Program-made: the position numbers and the translations under genes
Source of the DNA: Hermatobates lingyangjiaoensis
Lineage: Eukaryota > Arthropoda > Insecta > Hemiptera > Hermatobatidae
Reading direction: 5' to 3'
Length of the DNA stretch: 64,000 nt
Assembly: GCA_026182355.1 (NCBI GenBank)
Contig: JAPFBL010000312.1
Coordinates: 288,001-352,000 of the forward strand
Shown: in pieces, positions 28,901 to 40,300 of the stretch
Position numbering within the stretch: the stretch's first letter is position 1
Layout: every line of letters starts with the position of its first letter
The notes under the pieces: model-generated
What the model saw: only the letters and a program-made list of their open reading frames with translations
The model's database searches: none
What the model was told of the DNA's origin: nothing

Positions 28901-30572
28901 ACTGGATTTGTCTGATGGAAGACTCTAAGACAGCAAGTATCAATTTAACAAGGGAAACTGAACGGTCATTTCAAACGGGTCATCCGAGATGCCTGATTGC
29001 CCTAAATGAATTGAAAATTAAGTTCTAGCTTCTGTTTATCATTATTCTTTTTATACTTGGAGTTTTAGTTTTTATAGCTGTACATTCACAGTTATTGTAA
29101 CATTGTTAGAGTGTAAAAGATGAACAGCCTTATTCATTTTTAATTTCAAGGTACCCCAAAATGAAATTAAATACAAAACTGATTTATTGAAGGATGAGCC
29201 TCAATTTTTTCGCAATAAATCTACAAGAAATGGGCAATTATACATATTTTATGTAAAAACCAATTTTTTACTTCACTATAGTTAATAAAATAGTGATCAT
29301 GAAAAAATTCGATCACAAAATTTTGATAGAATTAAATGTTTTAGGTCCCCAAAGTTGTTTTATGAGGTTTTTTTGATGATGTCTGTGTGTGTGTGGTACG
29401 GGATGCTGTGTTTTCATCACTAATTTAATTAGTTAGAATTAACGAAATAAAACTAACGCTATTTAATTAAGTAAACCTGAAACCTTCTTAACAATTACTT
29501 GAAGTAATTGTTCAGATTATTTTTCATAAATTGAATCTTAATTTTCAATTCATTTAGGACAATCAGGCATCTAGGATGACCCGTTCGAAATGACTGTTCA
29601 GTTTCCCTTGGTGAACTGATACTTGCTGTCTTTGAAAATCAAAAGTGAAATTTTTTTATGAATAACCTGCAAAACTGAAGTCTAATAAATTTTTATTTAT
29701 TAATATAGATTAAAATTAATTGATTAATAAAATCTCTAACAAATAAGAAGTAATTAAAATGTAAATAACTGACTTGAATTTAGTCTACACGTGTAAAACA
29801 GTTCGCAAAAATGCCAGTCATTAGATGAAAAACAGTATGAAAAGGATTTGTCCGAATTGAATACACGTGTTTAAAAAGATTGTGCTCATAAAAGGTTTGA
29901 AAAATGTTTTTTTTTTTTCTAAAATAAACATTGTTAATTTTTAAGGAATAAAATGATCAATTTGTATTATACAAATTATTTTATAACATGGCTGAAATTG
30001 TTTTAATTCAGTTAAAAGTGTTAATGAAGTGAAACGTTGCTGATTAATTATGGAAGAGCTAGTTTTTTGCTGAGTTATCAGTTTCGTCTGGGGGTTGACA
30101 ATTCGAAAGGCGAACGGTTGATTTGATCAGAATTTCAAGGTCATGACTTTTAATAAGGTTCAAGGCAGTTATTGCATAATGATTTAATGACCGTTGAGAT
30201 ATTTCAATTGTTATCTAATATTGAAGAGCGTTTGATTGTCAACTTGATTTTCAATTCAATTTTATCTAACCCAATTCTACTATGATTTATACTTTAGTAG
30301 ACGACCCCGTGACCTCCTTGTGTCACTCAGTGTTAAAAAATTGTAGCAGCAATTAATAAAACACATTCAGTGAATGTGTTTTGACGGAAATAACTGTGTT
30401 ATTGCTATTTCTTATTGTTAAGTCATGAAAACAAAGATTCTTATATGGTCCCAGTCGCTTTGCAAGTGCGCTTGGTCTTCCTATCTCTACTCTCCTGATG
30501 ACGGTTCAACCGAAAATTAGAAACTGTAAGTTTGTTTGTCCCTTTATACTGATCTATAGTTTACTGTGAAAC

Positions 30573-30612
<40 letters not shown>

Positions 30613-32066
30613 AAAATGTACCGCAGCTTCGGCATTAACGACTTTCAAACTAAGCTGTTCCAGTCTCCTGACAGTCTTACAAATACAAGGTGATAATTAC
30701 CACCTTGTATTCGTAAAACTGTCAGGAGACTGGAACAGCTTAGTTTGAAAGTCGTTAATGCCGAAGCTGCGGTACATTTTAACAAAGTATGCCTCCAAGA
30801 TTTGCTGCCAACCTATACTAATATATATATATATATATAAAGATTTCACATAAACACGTGAAACAACAATCAATGATCAAACCACAATAAGAAATGGGAA
30901 AACAAGACTAAGATCTTTCAACCGTAACAAGCGGTCTTCGTCAGAGTCAAAAACCCAACTGAACACTAGATGCAGAAAACATCTGGTGAGGAGTTGAGAA
31001 GAGTGGGAGGGAAGAGTGGTATTTTAAAAGGGTGAAAGCACAGGAAAGGACTAATGTCCAGAAAGGGATGTTTGGGGAAACAAAGGAGTACGGTAAGAAA
31101 AAGTAAAAAACTATCCGCTAGCTGTCAACCCTCTTTGAAGAGGCTATTGCCCTCGTGACGAAAGTATCAAGTTTGAAGAGACCGTTACTAATGTTTATAA
31201 TATTAGATCTATTAAATTTAATTAGAGACGATTCAATAATATTTCTTAACAACATTGATTTTTCATAAGTAATAAATTTAGCTCCTGTCCAATCAATATG
31301 ATGATTTTCATTTTTTATATGCAAGAATAAGGCACTACTGTTTTCCTGTCTACTTACGTTATATTGGTGTTGTTTTACACGTGTTTTTAATGATTTACCA
31401 GTTTGACCAATATAAATTTTATGGCAATTTTTGCACGGAATTTTATAAATACCAGCGGACTCCAATTCGCTTGGAGAGTTTTTTATTAACATATTACCCA
31501 CGTTATTACGATTAGAAAACACTATATTAAAATCAAGTTGTTTGGCTAATCTTGGAAGGGGGTCCAATGATTCGTGGTATGGCAAAACTATAGAATTTGA
31601 TAATAAAAGGGGCTCTTTTGAAGTATTAGAGAAAGTTTTTTTTAGCACCCTTCAAGGCTAAATCGATATAAGAAGAGGGGTATTTTAATGAAAGGGCAAT
31701 TGACCTAATGTTATTAATCTCTTCATTAAGAAATTCTGGAGAGGAAACTCTTAAAGCTCTCAAAAACATATTTCTAAAAACAGAAATTTTAACATTTTTT
31801 GGATGCGATGAATAAAAATGAACGTATGCAAGTACATTCGTAGGTTTTCTATATACACTAAAGCGTAACTCATTAGGTAACCTATGGTAATAACTGTCGA
31901 AATAAAGTCGAAATAATTAAAATGTAATAAGTAACTAAATAGTAGTAATAGTAGTGCTAATTGTAAAACAATCATGTTGTAGCCCTGAAGATGGCATAAA
32001 TATATGTCGAAACTTCGGCAAAAGGACTAGTTTAAAATCATTAGACCTCAACCCTCAAAAAAATTA

Positions 32067-32101
<35 letters not shown>

Positions 32102-34282
32102 CTATTAAAACCTATGCCTATTTCAATTTTGACACATTTTCGAATTAATTTTTCAAATTTCCTTACCTCTGGCTTCCATAAGTTTGGGACAAGATAAATC
32201 AGTTCTCCAAAATTTTTATTTCTGTATATCGACACGTTTCAGTCTTCGTCGACCATTATCAAGGATGTTATTTAGAATCGTAGTTTCACAATTTACTTAA
32301 AAACTAATATAATTTTAAACTGAAAAAACTCAAACTAGGCATAGGTTTTAATAGAACATGTATCAATGAAGGCCTGCTCCCCAAATATACGAACATATAT
32401 ATATATATATATATATATATAGAAGAAGGGAAGAGGAAGAGGCACGTGCGTCCACTCGCGCTGGCAGCGAATGAGTCATTCTCTGCCAGCGTGAGTGGAC
32501 GCACGTACCTCTTCCTCTTCCCTTCTTCTCCCTGACGGCGAACTTCAGTTCGAAATATCGACCCAGTAAGTTTTCTCGCTTCTTCTATTTGTTGTCTTTT
32601 TTCATTTATATATCCGTCCTTTTTGGACCAATTTAATATTTTGATTTATATATATATATTAATAAACACGTGAAATAACAATCAATGATCAAACGACAGT
32701 ATGAAAAGGAAAAAAAAAGACTACGATCTTTCTTCCCCCTTTTCTTATTGTGATTTGAGGTGTGATCAGTTCACAAACGAAGAAAAGCAACACACAGAGA
32801 AAGAGACACACTTACAAACTCAAATTTTCTGATGATCCGTCTTCAGGAGAAAAGAGAGAATGGGCGACCAAGCACGCCGGAAACACAACGGCAAGAAACC
32901 GTCCCGGCAACCGACCGTGCTGCCACGCGCGCCCGGTTCAGGAAGTAATGAAGTAGAGACGATCAGAAGAAAATTAATATTAAAATTAAAATTAAGAATT
33001 AAGGAAAGCAGTTCTGGTTGATTGAAGGTAAAATAAACAGCAGGAAGATAAATGAAGTGTAAAAAGGAATACCGTGAAAAATACCTAAAAGCATGAAAAA
33101 GGAAAGATATATATATATATTAATATATATATATATTTTTAATTTAATATTTATTTATTATTTTTATTTTATTTTTTTATTTTTATTCCTATTTATTAAA
33201 TTGCTTTAATTATTTATTTATTTTTTATTATTACATTTATTTTTAATTGATCTTATCCTTCTTTTTTCCATTTGTTTCTCATCGCCTTACCAACTCTGTT
33301 ATCTTCCTTTTTCATGCTTTTAGGTATTTTTCACGGTATTCCTTTTTATACTTCATTTATCTTCCTGCTGTTTATTTTACCTTCAATCAACCAGAACTGC
33401 TTTTCTTACTTCTTAATTTTAATTTTAATATTAATTTTCTTCTGATCGTCTCTACTTCATTACTTCCTGAACCGGGCGCGCGTGGCAGCACGGTCGGTTG
33501 CCGGCACGGTTTCCTGCCGTTTTGTTTCCGGCGTGCTTGGTCGCCCATTCTCTCTTTTCTCCTGAAGACGGATCATCAGAAAATTTGAGTTTGTAAGTGT
33601 GTCTCTTTCTCTGTGTGTTGCTTTTCTTTGTTTGTGAACTGATTTGCGTCCAGTTTGGATCGTTTTTTCAAATTTTAAGTGGATATATATATATATATAT
33701 AATAAACTTTAAATTACACAAAGCACGACACAGAAAAAAGAATAAAGAGAACACTTACAGAATTCAATATTTTGAACTGTTGTTCGTCTTCAAGAGTAGA
33801 CTAGAAGATAGGACGAACAACAGTTCGAAATATTGAATTCTGTAAGTGTTCTCTTTATTATTTTTTCTGTGTCGTGCTTTGTGTAATTTAAAGTTTTATA
33901 GTCTTTGTGGACCGTTTCTTATATTTAGTCTATATATATATATATATAATATATTATAAATATTTTTAATATTATTTTTATACATATTTATTCATAAACA
34001 ATTTAATATATGTACAGTGAGGGATATCCCGGTAAGGAGTGATGTGATATTAGTATCTCTCTTAATTACTTTATGTACAATCATGAACATTATATGTGGG
34101 ATACGTTGTAGGGGAAGGCAGGCTAGTGCCCCCTACTGTTATTGCAGTGTTTCTTGAACTTTTTTATTTCAGGGCGTACCTATGAAATAACTAAAACTTC
34201 GGGGCGCATCACTCATTTAATATAGGAAATTTAGTCCTTAAATTTGAAAAGAGGAAAATGATAGGAATTGTAAGGAAAAGTT

Positions 34283-34320
<38 letters not shown>

Positions 34321-37300
34321 AGTAACAAATGATTTAAATCTCCAAGGAAAGGAAAAGAGAAAGTATTATCCATATCTGTATAAAAAATAAAGAAATTTAC
34401 CTTCCAGTTCAAAATATCAAGCAGCAGAGACTTGACTCAGACTTGAAAAATTTTAGTGTTTCCTAAATACATAAAAATGATTCCAATTTTTAAAGTATAA
34501 ATCTGTTAGATAAATTTATTCTTTCGTCATGTTGGGGCGCACCTGGCTACCTTCCAGGGCGCACCAATGCGCCTCGGGCGCATCGTTTTGAGAAGCACTG
34601 TGTTATTGGCTAGTTGAAAGTGATCCTAACAGTTGATTGGTGTTTGCAGTGAGTTGCCCAAGCCCTTTGGCCAATCGAGACTTTGTTCTTCAGCGATCGT
34701 GGTTAGACCTTGGCCATGAGAAATACATCCTTAACCATTCAGTCTTTCATGCTGCTTATCCTCCACGGAAAGGCTTCATTCGTGCTACTTCCTACCTTAC
34801 AGGTAATATTCCAGTACCTAAAAATCAATAAGTGTATATAATATACAAGTATTTCAGCACCAAATCCTCTTTTAAGCAGATTATGTTCAAATTAACAGCA
34901 GATTCTGCGTTCACGACTTTTTTTTTTTACTAATTGCTTCTCTATTTTTTTCACGATATTCCTTTGTAAAGGTGATAATTTGCAAAGAAAGTTAACAAAC
35001 GATATTCAGCTCTGGCACGTAACAACAACATTATCAATCCTTGTCTCCCTCCTCCCTACATAAGTTGGCAACACTGATTGACTGCCTCTTCAAGAAGAAT
35101 TTTCTTCTGACTTCACCTGTCTTCGGAGCGACTCACATCTACCTTCCTGATGTCGAGGCAATGGAAATATAGTAGTGGTTCCTGTGATTTCATTTATGTT
35201 TTCATTGCGATTAAAACACTAAAAACACTTTACTGTAAATATCTGTATCTGATTAAAGCTTTCGGCCCCGTGGGTCATAATAAGGTTTTTAAATTACTTC
35301 TATTAACTAAATGTTCACATTACATACTATATTGGCTTTTAAATGCCAACTTGAACACTGTTATGCTATGTCTAAGTGAAAGTTGGTGGTGGGGATGGAG
35401 TAGGGGTGAGTACAGGTCAACAAAAACACAGGACCCTTCAACTCAACCGTCGTTCCCTCCTTTCTTACTAATGTAAACCAATTATTAATAGTCTTAAAAC
35501 TGGGAATAACATTTTAACTGCGAGTTGAGAGCGGGATTTGACACTGACGAAGACCGCTTGTTACGGCTGGGAGATTTAGACTTTTTTCTCTTTTCTTATT
35601 GCCGTCTGAACATTGATTGTTATTTTATGTGTTTATTGTGAAAAGTTATTATATATATATATATATATATGTTGCCATTCTGCCTTCCTGCGGTACTCTT
35701 CGCCTCCTGATGACGACGATGGTCGAAATATAGAAGTGATTTATTCCTGTGTCTATCTGTGTGCTGTCTTCTTTTTAATTCGTTTATATATATATATAGT
35801 CGTTATCAGCCTTTGGAGCGATTCACTTCTTTTCCTGAAGACGAGGACATCGAAATATAGTAGTGAGTTCAGTGGTTTCCTTTCTATGTGTTCTTTTTTT
35901 AAATTCTAGTTTATGTATATATAATATATAAAGAGTACATACATATATACAGATCAAGACTCCTTCAATTTTAGGAATATTAAATTCAGGGGGGATGCCA
36001 GCAATCCTGAAGACTTCAATAAACCAGGTTAACTTGTAATTATATTTTTGTTTAGTTCATTTAGCTCTGTGATGATTTTTAACGAAAGGTCTTAGAGCAT
36101 TGTATCTAATATGTATTTGTTTATTGTGGTTGTTTAATTCATATATTTATATTCAAATAAATAGTGAATTATTTAATCGGGATTCGGTTGATTTTATAGG
36201 TTCAAAATCATAACTCTCGTTGTTGATGTTACGGTTTTATTTTAAAAACCTTTTTCTCATAGAGCAGAAATAAAAATTTTTTTAATAAGAAAATGAAATT
36301 TTATATTATTTAATCGAGCTAACAATCTTAACTGATTAAAACTTTCGTCTTGACTAATCAGAGGAATTACAAGTAACTTCAACAGTGTTCACTCAAAGAA
36401 CACAACAGGAACTTTTGTTCCTGCAGTGAGATATAGTTTTATTTCCTACGTCACAGTGATGAGTGCTTTCAGTACCGATATATGTTTGTTTTCTTTTCCA
36501 ACACCCATACTTATGAGGCTTTCACCTTTTAGTGCTGTTCTAGTGGCGGAAAGTGTAGCTCATTTATTATTTGTCACCCATTTTAGAAATGGGCGAGCCG
36601 CATTACCTGTTGATTCTATATTACGAGTCCTAAATTTTGCTTAACTCAAGTGTATTTAGAGTAGGGATCTTTAAACGAGTACCTGGCATTAGTACAGGCT
36701 TGGGACCGACGGCTCAGATTTATTCACCTACCAAATGAATAAATCGAGGACCAGGTGGGTATTGAACCCTGGACTAACCAATTCAGAGGTGAGTACGTTA
36801 ACCACTGAGCTAACCTGACCCCTAGGCATCGATATATGACGTCACTGAATATATTGATAGCCTCTTGACGTGTTATCAGTAAGGGGCCCTTCGATCCGCA
36901 GTTTTGTCTGTTTATGAACTATCAACTGCTTTTTGATAATAGCCTAATACACATTAAAAACTTTCAGGTCTGTGCAGAGTTTATTGTCTAGTATGGACTT
37001 ATGTTTTGGCATAAATTTATTTTCCGTTTTTATTTACCCCAGCTGGTTGTTGTTGCAGGCTTCTTGATACTCACAGACGGCGACATGGACAACGGAAGCA
37101 CTCTAGGCTACATTTCACAAACTGATCCACAAGGAACTCTTCCTCCTTGGCTTGTCAACAAAGTTACTCAAATCCTGGGACCTAAGGTCAATACTTTTTT
37201 TTTTTTAATCAATGATCAAACCACAATAAGAAATGGGAAAACAAGACTTAAGATCTTTCAACCGTAACAAGCGGTCTTCGTCAGAGTCAAAAACCCAACT

Positions 37301-40300
37301 GAAACACTAGATGCAGAAAATATCTGGTGAGGAGTTGAGAAGAGTGGGAGGAAAGAGTGGTATTTTAAAAGGGTGAAAGCGCAGGAAAGGACTAATGTCC
37401 AGAAAGCGATGTTTGGGGAAAGAAAAGAGTACAGTAAGAAAGAGTAAAAAAACTATCTGCTAGCTGCCAACCCTCTTAGAAGAGGCTATTGCCCTCGTAA
37501 TGAAAGTATCAATTTTGAAGAGACCGTTACTAATGTTTATAATATTTGATCTATTAAATTTAATTAGAGACGATTCAATACTATTTCTTAACAACATTGA
37601 TTTTTCATAGGTAATAAATTTAGCTCCTGTACAATGAATATGATGATTTTCATTTTTTATATGCAAGAATAAGGCACTACTTTTTTCCTGTCTACTTACG
37701 TTATATTGGTGTTGTTTTACACGTGTTTTTAATGATTTACCAGTTTGACCAATATAAATTTTATGGAAATTTTGGCACGGAATTTTATAAATACTACCGG
37801 ACTCCAATTCGCTGGGAGAGTTTTTTATTAACATATTGCCCACATTATTACGATTAGAAAACTCTATATTAAAATCAAGTTGTTTGGCTAGTTTAGGAAG
37901 GGGGTCCAATGAATCATGATATGGTAAAATTATAGAATTTGACAATGAACGGGGTTCTGTTGAAGTATTAGAGAAAGTTTTTTTAGCATTACTTTTTTAT
38001 GCTAAAATAGTAATCCGCGTACTTTTTTATGCGGAATAAATAGTAATAATAATAATTAAATTTGTTCTACTTTGTTTATATTCTTTTAATTAAGTTCCAT
38101 GAAGCTGGTCAGTACAGGACGAACATAACAACCCATATAATATTTACATATATATCTAGGTGTGTTCTCTAATCGGGGTTCGGTCAATTTTCCAGGATAA
38201 AAAATCAAACTCTCGTTGCCTGGCAACGACAGTTGGATTTTTTATCCTGGAAAATTGACCGAACCCCGATTAGAGAACACACCTATTCTATCAAACGGTC
38301 GATACATTATTGAATCTGTTATATATATATACTCTATATCTATGATTTAATGACTGCTAGAATTAAAAATTTTAACTTCCTTCCTGGATTATTTACAGAT
38401 GGTTAAAAACTTACAAAAAGCAACACTGGGTTATTTAGACTGGAAAAGAAGAAATAACCCCTACTTTAAACCCTGGATATATCCAGAACAGATTACTGCT
38501 CCTAGACTTCACTTGTCACAGGTAAAAAAGTAGCATTAAAAACTTATTCTTAAGCTTAGAAGGGGATTTTTATGTCTACTTAGATCCAAATGTCATATGA
38601 TAATTGTTTGAGGAAAAATTATATTGAAACAAATTTTTTCCCAATATTAGTTTACATTGTAGGGGTAAAAAGCTAATAAAATGGTCTACACATATAAAAA
38701 TTTAATCGCATAAACAACGCGTTTCGAACACGTAGTGTTCTTCTTCAAGCATTAACTAAGGGTGAGTTTTATGGTACAACTGACTGGGTCAGTTTTCTCC
38801 CCAGTCAGTTGTACCACAGGCACTCACCCTTAGTTAATACCTGAGGAAGAACACTACGTGTTCGTAATGCGTTGTTTATACGATTAAATTTTTATATGAG
38901 GCGACCATTTCATTAGCTGTTTACCCCTACAATGAGTAAATACCACATATTAACTGATTGCACTACCTTAGTATTATTTTACACTTGACGGTTTTTTTTT
39001 TTTTTTTTTTTTTGAGAGGTCTGAAGGACTAACAAAGTCAGCCCTCTGATACTGATTCCTCGAGGAAATATTCCACCGTCCATTCTTTCAAACTAATCCC
39101 TGTTATATGAATTCCGAGTCTTTTAAGGAACTCAGAAACCCTAAAGTTGAGATTCTATTGTGAGCCAAGGCTTGATATTGTAGAAATTTACACTTTTGAG
39201 TTAAGACAAAATTGTTGGACCCCCAATGTATAATGTCAATGGGATGGCATATATTGGTATAACAATACAATATTGGTATATAACAAAAGATCAATCGTTA
39301 GCCTATGTGTATTTTTTCGTAGGAAAGCCACTGCAACCTAACCTAACCTAATGAGGTAAATAAAAATCATTTGGCATACAGATTTTGTACCAGATTTTGG
39401 CTAGAATTTAAAAAAACAGCAAAGTGGTGCACATATTATTTGTCTTTTTTTATCTTGTATTCCAAACAGAAGTACTCTATTTCATATTTTCAAGTGTGTT
39501 CGAGTTGTTTTATGTGGTGTTGGGCTGTATTAACAAACATTGCTCGAATAAAGATCATCTTACGAAGTATGACGGTTTGCCATGTTCATAATATAGAAGT
39601 AAATATTATTTTTGGAAGTACCCTACATTTGTAGTTAATAAACAGAAGGTTAACTATTTTTAATAATATTGGGGAAATTCAAAAATTACGACTGTACAAA
39701 AAAAATAAAATTAACATGAAAACTAACAACGTGTTTCGAACGCTTATTGTTCTTCTTCAGGTTTACATCTGCAGGAATGAGTCTTTCCTAGGTCACTCCC
39801 GTAGATCGACAATCAAGTGTGCAGATGTAAACCTGAAGTAGAACACTAAGTGTTCGAAACGCGTTGTTAGTTTTCATATTACTTCTTTTTTTTACTTTAC
39901 TATAAGTAAAGTATAGTGATCGTGAAAAAATTCGATCTCGAGATTTTGACGGAATTACATGTTTTGAGGTCCCAGAAGTCGTTTCATGACGTTTTTACGA
40001 TGATGTCTGTGTGTGTGTGGGTGGGTGGGTGGGTGGGTGGGTGCGTGTGTTAGCATTGCTTGTTACCACGCTACGGTCCAGAATTTTTGATGGATTAAGT
40101 TGATATTTTACACAAAAATGGGCCCCATAAAGACGAAGATCCCTATTGTTTGGGAAGAATTATGCATGATGGGAAAGTCACTTTTTTTGCCAAAAACCTT
40201 TTTTTTTAAAACATTTATTTCTCCTAAACTGATAACCCTAGAGTTTTGAAATTTTGACATTATCTTTGAGGTTACAAATGGAACAAACGAAAAATATATT

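Larger units (their letters stand above)
30839..31905 (-). mobile_element. Penelope-like element copy A, 5'-truncated, with hammerhead end
   Basis: Read on the minus strand it gives the end of the reverse transcriptase region ([36 protein letters not shown]; about 31890-31650), then a GIY-YIG nuclease frame (31118-31648), an untranslated stretch and a hammerhead at 30906-30948. It ends in the common CACGTGAAACAACAATC sequence at 30860. An A-run at 31636-31643 has eight bases where copy B has seven, which breaks the frame between the two coding parts. It lies in STARD10-like intron 2, antisense to the host gene. Confidence 0.85.
37207..37980 (-). mobile_element. Penelope-like element copy B, 5'-truncated, with hammerhead end
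   Basis: About 95% similar by eye to copy A over the GIY-YIG region, the untranslated stretch and the ribozyme. Its 3' end is shorter and starts only about 20 bases after the STARD10-like exon 4 donor. The left border is next to a T run. The right border falls in the A-run before the reverse transcriptase part, followed by a short inverted TTTTTTATGC sequence. Confidence 0.85.
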
